Source: Acidovorax sp. Leaf191
GTDB lineage: Bacteria > Pseudomonadota > Gammaproteobacteria > Burkholderiales > Burkholderiaceae_C
Assembly: GCF_001424425.1 (NCBI RefSeq)
Contig: NZ_LMPT01000003.1
Span: forward strand, 119,260-183,259
Direction of reading: 5' to 3'
DNA: 64,000 nt
Shown: in pieces, positions 13,976-22,030 of the stretch
Layout: every line of letters begins with the position of its first letter
How positions within the stretch are numbered: position 1 is the stretch's first letter
Made by a program: the position numbers and the translations under genes
The notes under the pieces: model-generated
Seen by the model: the letters and a program-made list of their open reading frames with translations, nothing else
The model's database searches: none
Told to the model about the DNA's origin: nothing

Positions 13976-15193
13976 ATGCATATGAATACTCCCAAACTGT
14001 CCATGCTCCAGGTGCTCGCCTGCGGCGCGGCCATCGTGACGCTGTCCATGGGTATCCGCCATGGGTTCGGGCTCTGGCTGCTGCCCATCACCCAGGAGAT
14101 GGGCTGGACGCGCCAGTCGTTCGCGCTGGCCATCGCGATCCAGAACCTGTCCTGGGGCGTGATCGGCATCTTTGCGGGCATGGCGGCCGACCGGTTCGGG
14201 GCGTTCCGGGTGCTGATGGGCGGTGCAGTGCTGTACGGCCTGGGCCTGGCGGGCATGGCCCTGTCGCCCACGCCCACGCTGTTTGCGCTGACCGCTGGGG
14301 TGCTCATCGGCGCCGCGCAGGCCGGCACCACCTACGCCGTGATCTACGGCGTGCTGGGGCGGCAGATTGCGCCGGAGCGCCGGTCCTGGGCCATGGGCGT
14401 GGCAGCCGCGGCGGGATCGTTCGGACAGTTCCTCATGGTGCCGGTGGAGGGCTGGCTGATTGCGGGGCTGGGCTGGCAGCAGGCGCTGCTGGTGCTGTCG
14501 ATGGCGGTGCTGCTCATCGTGCCGCTGGCCTTCGGCCTGCGCGAGCCGGGCTTCAAGGGAAGCGCACCGGTCAAGCGCGAGCAGACCATCGTGCAGGCGC
14601 TGGGCGAGGCGTTCCGCTACCCCAGCTTCAACCTGCTGATGGCCGGGTATTTCGTGTGCGGCTTCCAGGTGGTGTTCATCGGGGTGCACATGCCCAGCTA
14701 CCTCAAGGACCATGGCCTGTCGCCGCAGGTGGCCAGCTACGCGCTGGCGCTGATCGGCCTGTTCAACGTGCTGGGCACCTACGTGGCTGGCACCCTGGGC
14801 CAGCGCATGCCCAAGCGCTACATCCTGGCCTTCATCTACTTCGCCCGTGCCGCGGTGATCACAGTGTTCCTGATCGTGCCGCTGTCGCCGATGTCGGTGT
14901 ATGTGTTCTCCGCCGTGATGGGCACGCTGTGGCTGTCGACCATTCCACCCACCAACGCCACCATCGCCCAGATCTTCGGCGTGCAGCATCTGTCGATGCT
15001 GGGCGGCTTCGTGTTCTTCAGCCACCAGATCGGCAGCTTTCTGGGCGTGTGGCTGGGCGGCTACCTCTATGACGCGACGGGCAGCTACGATATCGTCTGG
15101 TATATCGCCATCGGGCTCGGGGTGTTTGCCGGCCTGGTGAACCTGCCGGTCAAGGAAAGCCCCATCGCGCGCAGCACGCCCCAACCCGCCTGA
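13976..15193 (+). CDS. MFS transporter
   Basis: 405 residues with about 12 membrane helices and the 'GMAADRFGAFRVL' loop characteristic of the major facilitator superfamily. It opens 'MLQVLACGAAIVTLSMGIRH', resembling MFS carriers of the oxalate/formate or monocarboxylate type common in Burkholderiales. The substrate cannot be assigned. ATG 13976 is chosen over the longer open frame because signal-like sequence begins there; ATG 13982 is also possible. The small ORF at 15196 begins two bases after its stop. Confidence 0.88.
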   Translation: MHMNTPKLSMLQVLACGAAIVTLSMGIRHGFGLWLLPITQEMGWTRQSFALAIAIQNLSWGVIGIFAGMAADRFGAFRVLMGGAVLYGLGLAGMALSPTPTLFALTAGVLIGAAQAGTTYAVIYGVLGRQIAPERRSWAMGVAAAAGSFGQFLMVPVEGWLIAGLGWQQALLVLSMAVLLIVPLAFGLREPGFKGSAPVKREQTIVQALGEAFRYPSFNLLMAGYFVCGFQVVFIGVHMPSYLKDHGLSPQVASYALALIGLFNVLGTYVAGTLGQRMPKRYILAFIYFARAAVITVFLIVPLSPMSVYVFSAVMGTLWLSTIPPTNATIAQIFGVQHLSMLGGFVFFSHQIGSFLGVWLGGYLYDATGSYDIVWYIAIGLGVFAGLVNLPVKESPIARSTPQPA

Positions 15194-15195
15194 CC

Positions 15196-15375
15196 ATGAC
15201 ACCACAAGCCGCCGCCCCCACACCCGCGTCCGCCGACGCACCGGCCAAGCCTGCGCGTGCGCTGCGCTGGCTGGCCGGTGCGGTGGCGGTGCTGGCCTGC
15301 CTGGCGGTGTTCGGTCTGTACACGGCGCCGGACTTCATGGTGATGCTGGCCGACCAGATGTGGGCCTGCTTCTGA
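15196..15375 (+). CDS. Small membrane protein of unknown function (59 aa)
   Basis: A 59-residue ORF starting two bases after the MFS stop codon. The first ~25 residues are Ala/Pro-rich (MTPQAAAPTPASADAPAKPA), then comes one strong hydrophobic helix (LAGAVAVLACLAVFGLY) and a short tail DFMVMLADQMWACF. The tight spacing suggests translational coupling to the MFS gene, perhaps as a small accessory subunit, but this is inference. I know no named family. Shortness makes a chance ORF possible; the single clean membrane helix and the position argue against it. Confidence 0.55.
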   Translation: MTPQAAAPTPASADAPAKPARALRWLAGAVAVLACLAVFGLYTAPDFMVMLADQMWACF

Positions 15376-15403
15376 GCTGCGCAGGCCGGGCCTGCCCCGG
15401 GGA

Positions 15404-15464
15404 TTCAAGTCTTTTTGGCTGCTACCGCGCTTCTGACTAGCGCTAGCAGCTATTATTTTCATAG
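15404..15464 (-). repeat. Dispersed repeat copy upstream of a methyltransferase gene
   Basis: On the minus strand it reads CTATGAAAATAATAG then CTGCTAGCGC, with a later GCGCGGTAGCAGCC and a TTGAA end. The block ATAGCTGCTAGCGC is identical to the copy at 47694-47755. Two potential stem-loops are present (CTAT/ATAG and TAGCGC/GCGC.TA). It ends 3 bases before the ATG at 15468, so it forms most of the untranslated leader of that gene. Confidence 0.75.
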
Positions 15465-15467
15465 CAT

Positions 15468-16022
15468 ATGCACGGTCAAGAATTGGCGTCCGAATGGGTG
15501 CGCCGCTGGAGCCACCTGATCGCCCCTGGCAGCACCGCCCTGGATGTGGCCTGCGGTGCGGGCCGCCACCTGCGCTGGCTGCGCGGCCTGGGCCACGCGG
15601 TGGTGGGCGTGGACCGCTCGGTTGAGGCCTTGGCAGCCTGCGAGGGGCTCGGCGAGTTGCTGCTGGCGGACATCGAAGCAGGGCCGTGGCCCTTGGCGGG
15701 GCGCCAGTTCGGCGCCGTGGTGGTCACCCACTATCTGTGGCGGCCGCTGCTGCCCGTCATCGTGCAGAGCGTGGCGCCGGGCGGCGTGCTGATCTACGAA
15801 ACCTTTGCGCAGGGCAACGAAACCGTGGGGCGCCCTGCCCGGCCTGAATTCCTGCTGCAGCCGGGCGAATTGCTCGCGGCCTGCGCGCCGCTGCGCACCG
15901 TGGCGTACGAGGATGGCTTACTGCAAAATCCCGACCGTTTCGTGCAGCGCATCACCGCAGTGCGGGAACTCCCGCACGCGGGGAGTCCGCCCCGGCACCC
16001 TTTGGTCTCGCCGCCTAGTTAG
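15468..16022 (+). CDS. Class I SAM-dependent methyltransferase
   Basis: 184 residues with the SAM-binding motif I 'ALDVACGAGRHLRWLRGLGH', motif II 'VVGVDRSVEAL' and the acidic/FGAVVVTHYLWR motif IV region. It is close to the TehB-like group of small methyltransferases. The substrate is unknown. The start is placed at ATG 15468 directly behind the repeat element, with no convincing ribosome site, so expression may be weak or depend on the repeat. The last ~10 residues are Pro-rich and overlap the dapA leader. Confidence 0.82.
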   Translation: MHGQELASEWVRRWSHLIAPGSTALDVACGAGRHLRWLRGLGHAVVGVDRSVEALAACEGLGELLLADIEAGPWPLAGRQFGAVVVTHYLWRPLLPVIVQSVAPGGVLIYETFAQGNETVGRPARPEFLLQPGELLAACAPLRTVAYEDGLLQNPDRFVQRITAVRELPHAGSPPRHPLVSPPS

Positions 16023-16025
16023 AAT
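16020..16025 (+). promoter_or_regulatory. Candidate -10 box of dapA
   Basis: TAGAAT 28 bases before the dapA ATG, at the end of the methyltransferase ORF. No good -35 hexamer is present at 16-18 bases, so this is only a candidate. Confidence 0.3.
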
Positions 16026-16052
16026 GCTCTTTTACCGTTTTACAACGCGGAC

Positions 16053-16949
16053 ATGACCCTCCCCAGCGCCCCCCTTACCGGCAGCATCGTCGCCCTCGTC
16101 ACCCCCATGCACGAGGACGGCAGCGTGGACTACCCCACCCTGCGCAAACTGATCGACTGGCACATCGCCGAAGGCACCGACTGCATCGGCGTGGTGGGCA
16201 CCACGGGCGAGTCGCCCACGGTCAACGTGCAGGAGCATTGCGAGATCATCCGCGTCGCCGTGGAGCAGTCTGCCAAGCGCGTGCCCATCATGGCCGGCTG
16301 CGGCGCCAACTCCACCGCCGAAGCGATCGAGCTGGCCAAGTTCGCGCGCGGCGTGGGTGCCGACAGCCAGCTGCAGGTCGTGCCCTACTACAACAAGCCG
16401 ACGCAAGAGGGCCAGTTCCAGCACTTCAAGGCGATTGCCGAAGCCACGGGCGACCTGCCCGTGGTGCTGTACAACGTACCCGGCCGCTCCGTGGCCGATA
16501 TGCAGCACGACACCGTGCTGCGCCTGGCGGAAGTGCCCGGCATCATCGGCATCAAGGAAGCCACCGGCAACATCGAGCGCGCCCAGTGGCTCATCCGCGA
16601 TGTGCCCGAAGGCTTTGCGGTGTACTCGGGCGACGACCCGACCGCCGTGGCCCTGATGCTGTGCGGCGGCCACGGCAACATCAGCGTGACGGCCAACGTG
16701 GCACCGCGCCTGATGCACGAACTGTGCGTGGCCGCGCTGGCAGGTGATGCCAAGCGCGCGCTGCAGATCCAGTTCCAGCTGATGCCCGTGCACAAGAATC
16801 TGTTCGTCGAAGCCAACCCCATTCCGGTCAAGTGGGCCATGGCCCGCATGGGCCTGTGCGGTGGCACCATGCGCCTGCCCATGACACCCTTGTCCAGCGG
16901 CAACGAAGCCATCGTCGAATCTGCGCTGCGCACGAGCGGCCTGATCTAA
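16053..16949 (+). CDS. dapA: 4-hydroxy-tetrahydrodipicolinate synthase
   Basis: 298 residues, full length. The TIM-barrel family motifs are all present: '[17 protein letters not shown]' (Thr50-Thr51), '[15 protein letters not shown]', the catalytic Tyr140 in '[10 protein letters not shown]' and the Schiff-base Lys168 in '[10 protein letters not shown]'. It condenses pyruvate with aspartate semialdehyde, the committed step to diaminopimelate and lysine. The bamC gene follows after 40 bases, an arrangement shared with E. coli (dapA-bamC/nlpB). Confidence 0.96.
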   Translation: MTLPSAPLTGSIVALVTPMHEDGSVDYPTLRKLIDWHIAEGTDCIGVVGTTGESPTVNVQEHCEIIRVAVEQSAKRVPIMAGCGANSTAEAIELAKFARGVGADSQLQVVPYYNKPTQEGQFQHFKAIAEATGDLPVVLYNVPGRSVADMQHDTVLRLAEVPGIIGIKEATGNIERAQWLIRDVPEGFAVYSGDDPTAVALMLCGGHGNISVTANVAPRLMHELCVAALAGDAKRALQIQFQLMPVHKNLFVEANPIPVKWAMARMGLCGGTMRLPMTPLSSGNEAIVESALRTSGLI

Positions 16950-16989
16950 TCCGGGCCGCGCCCGCACCTGACACTTCAAGGATTTCCGC

Positions 16990-18084
16990 GTGAATGCTGC
17001 TACCACCCGCCTGAGCCTGCTGGCCGTTGCCATGGCCCTGTCCGCCTGCGCCGCCCTCGAAGGCGACAAGATCGACTACAAGAGCGCCACCAAGGGCTCG
17101 ACCCTCGAAGTCCCGCCCGACCTGACCCAGCTGTCGCGCGACTCGCGCTACGCCGTGCCCGGCGGCGCCGTCTCTGCCGCTGCCATGCAGGCAGGCCAGG
17201 CGGCGCAGCCTTCCGGCACAGCCAACGCCGCGGCCCTGCAACTGGGCGACGTGCGCATCGAGCGCGATGGCAACCAACGCTGGCTGGTGGTCAACCGCCC
17301 GGCCGACAAGCTCTGGGAACCGGTGCGCGACTTCTGGCAGGAAAGCGGCTTCAACCTGGAGCAGGCCGACGCCAACGTGGGCATCATGGAAACCGACTGG
17401 GCTGAAAACCGCGCCAAGCTGCCGCAGGACTTCATCCGCTCGACCCTGGGCAAGCTGCTCGACTCGCTGTATTCCACCGGCGAGCGCGACAAGTTCCGCA
17501 CCCGCCTGGAGCGCAATGCCAACGGCGGCACCGAGATCTACATCACCCACCGCGGCATGATCGAGGTCTATGGCACTGCCACCAAGGACAACACGGTGTG
17601 GCAGCCCCGCCCCTCCGACCCGGAGCTGGAAACCGAATTCCTGCGCCGCCTGATGGTCAAGCTCGGCGTGAGCCAGGAGCAATCCAAGGCCGTGGTGGCC
17701 GCACCCGCACCGCGCGCGCAGTCTGCCCGCATGGCCACGGTGGACAACAAGCCCGTGGTCCAGCTGGACGAAGGCTTCGACCGCGCATGGCGCCGCGTGG
17801 GCCTGGCGCTGGACCGCACCGGCTTCACCGTGGAAGACCGCAACCGCAACGAAGGCACGTACTTCGTGCGCTATGTCGCCCCCAACGCCGACAAGAAGGA
17901 ACCCGGGTTCTTCGGCAAGCTGTTCAGCGGCTCGTCGTCGGCCACGCCACCGCTCAAGTTCCGCATCGTCGTGCGCAGCCAGGGCGAGTCCAGCACGGTG
18001 TCGGTGCTCAACGAAGCCGGCGTACCCGAATCGTCGGCCAACGCCGAGCGCATCGTGCGCGTGATCGCGGACGACCTCAAGTAA
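16990..18084 (+). CDS. bamC: Outer-membrane assembly lipoprotein BamC
   Basis: 364 residues from a GTG codon with AAGGA 10 bases upstream. The signal peptide ends in the lipobox LSAC (Cys20). The unstructured N-terminus contains 'KGSTLEVPPDLTQLSRDSRY', the BamD-binding stretch typical of BamC. Two helix-grip domains follow ('RNEGTYFVRYVAP' and 'FRIVVRSQGESSTVSVLNEA' in the second). It is a subunit of the BAM complex that inserts beta-barrel proteins. The dapA-bamC linkage supports the assignment. Confidence 0.92.
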   Translation: MNAATTRLSLLAVAMALSACAALEGDKIDYKSATKGSTLEVPPDLTQLSRDSRYAVPGGAVSAAAMQAGQAAQPSGTANAAALQLGDVRIERDGNQRWLVVNRPADKLWEPVRDFWQESGFNLEQADANVGIMETDWAENRAKLPQDFIRSTLGKLLDSLYSTGERDKFRTRLERNANGGTEIYITHRGMIEVYGTATKDNTVWQPRPSDPELETEFLRRLMVKLGVSQEQSKAVVAAPAPRAQSARMATVDNKPVVQLDEGFDRAWRRVGLALDRTGFTVEDRNRNEGTYFVRYVAPNADKKEPGFFGKLFSGSSSATPPLKFRIVVRSQGESSTVSVLNEAGVPESSANAERIVRVIADDLK

Positions 18085-18099
18085 CCACCAGCCGCATCG

Positions 18100-18143
18100 C
18101 CGTGGAGTCTGGGCGGGTCCCCGTGGCCCGCACCGCTCCACGG
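18100..18143 (+). terminator. Hairpin after bamC, possible terminator
   Basis: CCGTGGAG (18100-18107) pairs perfectly with CTCCACGG (18136-18143), with a further inner GCGGG/CCCGC stem. There is no T-run, so it could be a Rho-assisted terminator, an mRNA-stabilising structure or a processing site before the MBL gene. Confidence 0.4.
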
Positions 18144-18196
18144 GCGCCTGACCGGGATAACCATCTCGTCCGGGCACCACACTTAAAACACTCCCC

Positions 18197-18997
18197 ATGC
18201 TGCGCTTCAAGAACCTGGGGAGTGGCAGCACCGGCAATGCCACCGTGGTCGAAGGCCGCAGCGACACCCAGGTGCGCCGCCTCCTGATCGACTGCGGCTT
18301 CGGCATTCGCCAGTTACAGGGTCGCCTGGCACAGGCACAGCTGCAGATCGAAGACCTCGACGCTGTCTTCATCACCCACGAACACTCCGACCACATCGGC
18401 TGCGCGCAAGCCGTGGCCATGCGCTACCGCATCCCGGTGTGGATGAGCCAGGGGACCCACGCGGCGCTGGGTGCGCCGGACTTCGGCGACATGCTGCGCA
18501 TTGCGCACGACATGGCGCCCATCGACCTGGGCACCTTCGAGGCGCGGCCCTTCACGGTGCCCCACGATGCCCGGGAACCATTGCAGCTGCGCTGCTCCGA
18601 TGGGGCAGCCCACCTGGGCGTGCTGACCGACCTGGGCCATGCCAGCGACCACGTGCTGCAGCAGCTGCAGGGCTGCCATGCGCTGATGATCGAAGCCAAC
18701 CACGACCCCGCCATGCTGCAGGCGTCCCGCTACCCGCTGTTTCTCAAGCGCCGGGTGGGCGGCCCGTATGGCCACCTGGCCAATGGCGTCACGGCCGACA
18801 TCCTGCGGGCAGTGCGACATACCGGCCTGCAGACCATCGTTGCCGCCCACCTGAGCTCCACGAACAACGCACCCGCCATCGCCCGCGAGGCATTGGCTCC
18901 CGCCCTCGACTGGCCCACGGAAGCCATCCAGGTGGCATGCCCCACGGCCGGCACGCCCTGGCTCGATGTCATCGCGACCCGCGCTGCGGCGGCGTGA
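18197..18997 (+). CDS. MBL-fold metallo-hydrolase (YycJ/WalJ-like)
   Basis: 266 residues beginning 'MLRFKNLGSGSTGNATVVEG', the signature opening of the YycJ/WalJ branch of metallo-beta-lactamase-fold hydrolases. The dinuclear metal site is seen in 'FITHEHSDHIGCA' (HxHxDH), with later ligands in 'LTDLGHAS', 'IEANHDP' and 'VAAHLSS'. Relatives act on nucleic acids or phosphodiesters; the substrate here is not established. It lies downstream of bamC and may belong to the same transcriptional unit. Confidence 0.88.
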   Translation: MLRFKNLGSGSTGNATVVEGRSDTQVRRLLIDCGFGIRQLQGRLAQAQLQIEDLDAVFITHEHSDHIGCAQAVAMRYRIPVWMSQGTHAALGAPDFGDMLRIAHDMAPIDLGTFEARPFTVPHDAREPLQLRCSDGAAHLGVLTDLGHASDHVLQQLQGCHALMIEANHDPAMLQASRYPLFLKRRVGGPYGHLANGVTADILRAVRHTGLQTIVAAHLSSTNNAPAIAREALAPALDWPTEAIQVACPTAGTPWLDVIATRAAAA

Positions 18998-19150
18998 CCT
19001 GAAACCCGCGCAGGAGCTGCGGACGCGGTCGTGTCTTCCAACGGCCGCCACAGTCCTTCACCAAGGCTTCGTGGCCACGGCAGGTGCAAGCGCCTGCGCT
19101 GGGCAGATCAACGACGGACCCACTCCGGATGAAAGCAGGCCGAGCCCCAA

Positions 19151-19186
19151 AAACAAAAAAGCCCCGACCTTGCGGTACGGGGCCTT
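19151..19186 (-). terminator. Terminator of the small lipoprotein gene
   Basis: GCCCCG (19161-19166) pairs with CGGGGC (19178-19183), extended by AA/TT. On the minus strand it is followed by TTTTTTGTTT from the A-rich run 19151-19160. It sits about 45 bases past the lipoprotein stop. Confidence 0.8.
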
Positions 19187-19229
19187 GCAGCGATGGCCGG
19201 TTCTTCAACCAGCCAGCACCTGCAGCGAA

Positions 19230-19487
19230 TTACTTGGCTGCGGAAGCGGCAGTTGCAGCAGCGGCGGCAGCGTCAGCAGCAGCCTTGGAAGCGTCAGCAG
19301 CTGCGTCGGAAGCAGCGGATGCAGCCTCGGAAGCGGCTGGAGCGGCTTCGGAAGCAGGAGCCATTGGTGCTGGAGCAGGAGCTTCCACAGGAGCTGGTGC
19401 TGGAGCAGGAGCGGGTTCTTCCTTCTTGCCGCAAGCGGCGAGGGCTGCAGCAGCGATCAGGGCGGCCAGAACGAGGGAGTTCTTCAT
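19230..19487 (-). CDS. Small alanine-rich lipoprotein
   Basis: 85 residues: a lipoprotein signal peptide with lipobox LAAC (Cys19), then KKEEPAPAPAPAP, then an Ala/Ser/Asp-rich low-complexity tail with repeated SEAAxAAS and AADA units likely to form a long helix. This resembles the abundant Lpp-like or ecotin-like alanine-rich lipoproteins of Burkholderiales, but no function is known. It has its own promoter (TATAAT 19602-19607) with a palindrome over the -35 region, and its own strong terminator, so it is a monocistronic, regulated and probably highly expressed gene. Confidence 0.8.
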   Translation of the reverse strand: MKNSLVLAALIAAAALAACGKKEEPAPAPAPAPVEAPAPAPMAPASEAAPAASEAASAASDAAADASKAAADAAAAAATAASAAK

Positions 19488-19601
19488 TGGATTTTCCTAG
19501 TTGGACAAAGTATCTTGAAAAGCCACGGCGTCAGGCTCTTGGAAGCCGCTGTACGCGTTGGCACAATGCACTTGGCTTGCACCTTTTTGGCGCAGCCGCC
19601 G

Positions 19602-19632
19602 ATTATATTGGTATTTAGTCAATACTGACTAA
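19602..19632 (-). promoter_or_regulatory. Promoter with palindromic operator for the alanine-rich lipoprotein
   Basis: A perfect -10 TATAAT is read on the minus strand at 19607-19602. Upstream, 19615-19632 is the perfect palindrome TTAGTCA-ATAC-TGACTAA, which overlaps where the -35 should be; the -35 itself is poor (TAGTCA at 18 bases). This geometry fits a dimeric regulator acting at the -35. The predicted leader is about 105 bases. Confidence 0.6.
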
Positions 19633-19685
19633 CACTGACGAAAGCTTTACAAGCCATTGACATCCGTGACCCCTGGTCACGGCAC

Positions 19686-20213
19686 TCACAAACCCAGCGT
19701 GGAAGCGGGGAAACCGGGCGTGCTTTTGCTGCGCAGCCACTCGTTGAGCGTCTCGCGCAGCAGCACGCGGCGTTCCGGCTCCGGGCCGGTCACCCCCACG
19801 CAGCGTTCAGGATCGAGCCGGTGCATCACCCACTGCGGCGACCACAGCACGCTGGGGATGTCCAGCGGGTCCGCCGAGGCGCTGCGCCGGCAGGTGATGA
19901 TGTGGTCCCAGGTACTGCGCCAACGGACAAACCGTGCGTGGCGGCGCACCACGTCGTCAAAATTGCCCGCGAGCATGGTGAACCGCCGGCTGCCATGGGC
20001 CCATTCCTGCAGCAGGTCGGCCACGCTGCGCTCACCCAGCGGCCAGTCGTGAAAGTTCGCATCGCTGATGACGATTTCCTGCCAGCCATCGCGCACGGCC
20101 GTGGCGAACGCGTCCCGCACCATTTGCCGAAAGTCCTCGCGGCTGCTGAACCGGCCTGCGGGCAGGCTGGGCGGCACGGGGTGGGGCGAAGGGGATGAAG
20201 GCGTATCGCTCAT
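19686..20213 (-). CDS. Uncharacterised protein downstream of roxA
   Basis: 175 residues from ATG 20213 (MSDTPSS), with GGAGACC as ribosome site. A Pro/Ser-rich leader is followed by a compact domain containing 'AVRDGWQEIVISDANFHDWP', 'GSRRFTMLAGNFDDVVRRHA' and 'RWRSTWDHIITCRRS'. No signal peptide or membrane helix. I do not recognise a named catalytic motif; the pattern recalls degenerate phospholipase-D-like or DUF domains found next to the ribosomal oxygenase in related bacteria. It begins 37 bases after roxA on the same strand, so cotranscription is likely. Confidence 0.75.
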   Translation of the reverse strand: MSDTPSSPSPHPVPPSLPAGRFSSREDFRQMVRDAFATAVRDGWQEIVISDANFHDWPLGERSVADLLQEWAHGSRRFTMLAGNFDDVVRRHARFVRWRSTWDHIITCRRSASADPLDIPSVLWSPQWVMHRLDPERCVGVTGPEPERRVLLRETLNEWLRSKSTPGFPASTLGL

Positions 20214-20250
20214 GCAGGGTCTCCGGTGAATGGCTCGATCGACCGATCCG

Positions 20251-21387
20251 TCAGCCAGGGTGCTCCGTCCAGGCATGCGCCCATCCGTCATCGCACCAGG
20301 ACGACAGCAGCTCGAGCGCGTCGTCGCTGGCCTTGGCCAGCTCGCGCGCCGTCAACTGGCGCTGGTCGGCCAGGCGGCGCATCAGGGTGGCATCGCGGCC
20401 TGCGGCGCGGTAGCTCTCGCCATTGATGAACACATGGTGCGCGTCGTACATCATGCGGCTCTTGCGGTCCAGGCGCACGCCTTCCAGCATCACGCGCGTG
20501 TCGCCGGGTTCGAACCACACGCTCGCCTTGGGCTCGGTCAGGTATTCGCCCAGCGCGCGCTCCAGCACCAGCGGCTCCGCCAAGGCCTTGGCCAGCGCCT
20601 CGCGGGCAAAGTCGGTCAGGCCTGCCGGGATGGCCGCAGGCTGTGAGACCGCCTCTTGCCCGGCATCGCGGTACAGCGATGGCGGGCCCTCCCCGTCGCC
20701 TGCATCCTCGGCCAGGCGCACCAGCAGCTCCTGGGCAAGCTCGGCACGCGCAGGCGCGCGGAAGCCGATGGAATAGGTCATGCACTCCCCTTCGGCAATG
20801 CCGTCGTGCGCGTAGCGGGGAGGCAAATACAGCATGTCACCCGGCTCCAGCACGAACTCTTCCTCGGGCTCGAACTGGGCCAGCACCTTGAGGGGAATGT
20901 CGTCGCGCAGGCTCAGATCCTTCTGGCGCCCGATGCGCCAGCGGCGTTTGCCGTGGGCCTGCAGCAAGAACACGTCGTAGCTGTCGAAATGCGGACCCAC
21001 GCCGCCGCCGTGCGAGGCATAGCTGATCATGAGGTCGTCGAGCCGCGCCTCGGGCACGAAGCGGAACTGCTGCATCAGCGCATGCACGGCATCGTTGTGC
21101 AAATCCACGCCCTGCACCAGCAGGGTCCAGTCGGGCTGCTGCAGCGCAGGCAAGGCCCTGCGGCTGAAGGGCCCGTGGCGCAGCTTCCAGGCGCCTTTGA
21201 CCAACTGCACCAGGCGCGACTCCACCCCCTCCTGCGCAGCCAGCGAGAAAAGGTCGGCCCGCAGCACGGGCGCCTGAAACTGGGGAATGGCCTGGCGCAC
21301 CAGCAACGGCTTTTTTTGCCAGTGGCGGCGCATGAACTGCGCAGGGGTCAGACCGCCGAGCAGGGAAAGGGGTTGCTGGATATCCAT
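20251..21387 (-). CDS. roxA: Cupin (JmjC-type) ribosomal oxygenase, uL16 arginine hydroxylase
   Basis: 378 residues starting MDIQQPLSLLGGLTPAQFMR (ATG 21387). The JmjC/cupin iron site is seen as His133 and Asp135 in 'GVGPHFDSYDVF' and His194 in 'LPPRYAHDG'. The 2-oxoglutarate-binding region and the C-terminal winged-helix-like part match the YcfD/RoxA group, which hydroxylates an arginine of ribosomal protein uL16. Assignment to RoxA rests on family recognition. The divergent SlyD-like gene starts 55 bases away. Confidence 0.88.
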   Translation of the reverse strand: MDIQQPLSLLGGLTPAQFMRRHWQKKPLLVRQAIPQFQAPVLRADLFSLAAQEGVESRLVQLVKGAWKLRHGPFSRRALPALQQPDWTLLVQGVDLHNDAVHALMQQFRFVPEARLDDLMISYASHGGGVGPHFDSYDVFLLQAHGKRRWRIGRQKDLSLRDDIPLKVLAQFEPEEEFVLEPGDMLYLPPRYAHDGIAEGECMTYSIGFRAPARAELAQELLVRLAEDAGDGEGPPSLYRDAGQEAVSQPAAIPAGLTDFAREALAKALAEPLVLERALGEYLTEPKASVWFEPGDTRVMLEGVRLDRKSRMMYDAHHVFINGESYRAAGRDATLMRRLADQRQLTARELAKASDDALELLSSWCDDGWAHAWTEHPG

Positions 21388-21442
21388 GGAAGCGGTCCGC
21401 CCCGAGCGACAGGGCCTTTGATCAAACTGCGACAATTCTCCT

Positions 21443-21967
21443 ATGGAAATTACCCAACAATGCGTGGTCGCGCTGACCTGGACACTGAAAGACACCCTGG
21501 GCGAAGAACTTGACGTTCTGGACGAACCGGTGGAATTCTTGGTGGGCGGAGACGACCTTCTGCCCCGTATCGAAGAAGCACTACAAGGCCACGGCCCCGG
21601 CGCTACCCTGCAACTGCACCTGGAGCCCGAGGACGCCTTTGGCGACTTCGATGACCAGGTGCTCTTCCTGGAGCCGCGATCACTCTTCCCGGCAGAGATC
21701 GAGGAAGGCATGACCTTTGAAGGCACCGCCCTGCCCGACGGTTGCAACCCCGACGCGCCGCGCAACGCGCTGTACACCGTGGCGGAAATCTACCCGGAGC
21801 ACGTCGTGCTGGACGGCAACCATCCGCTGGCAGGGATTGCGCTGCGCCTGCAGCTCACGGTTCAGGCCGTGCGGGAGGCGAGCGAAGAGGAAATTGGGCG
21901 GGGCACGGCAGGCACCGGCTTCTTCCGCGTGCAGCCGCAGGCGCCGGGCGGCTCGATGCTGCATTGA
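21443..21967 (+). CDS. SlyD-like FKBP-type peptidyl-prolyl isomerase
   Basis: 174 residues. The split FKBP domain is recognisable by 'LDEPVEFLVGGDDLLPRIEE', 'ATLQLHLEPEDAFGDFDDQV' and 'LDGNHPLAGIALRLQLTVQA', with an insert-in-flap region between, as in SlyD. It lacks the His-rich tail of E. coli SlyD and ends in a short Gly/Arg stretch. The expected role is cytoplasmic cis-trans isomerase and chaperone. It is divergent from roxA. Confidence 0.88.
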   Translation: MEITQQCVVALTWTLKDTLGEELDVLDEPVEFLVGGDDLLPRIEEALQGHGPGATLQLHLEPEDAFGDFDDQVLFLEPRSLFPAEIEEGMTFEGTALPDGCNPDAPRNALYTVAEIYPEHVVLDGNHPLAGIALRLQLTVQAVREASEEEIGRGTAGTGFFRVQPQAPGGSMLH

Positions 21968-21976
21968 TGGCTGTCA

Positions 21977-22007
21977 GGTGCTGGAAGGTGAGGCCCCTTC
22001 AAGCACC
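21977..22007. terminator. Hairpin between convergent genes
   Basis: GGTGCTGGAAGG pairs with CCTTCAAGCACC (one mismatch in 12, loop of 7). It lies between the ends of the SlyD-like gene and the glycine-zipper gene and could end both transcripts, though neither side has a T-run. Confidence 0.45.
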
Positions 22008-22030
22008 CGACACCCGCAGGCGTGCACAGG

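Noticed and set aside
20500-20520. GGTTCGAACC resembling a tRNA T-loop
   Set aside because: It is inside conserved roxA coding sequence and no cloverleaf can be built around it.
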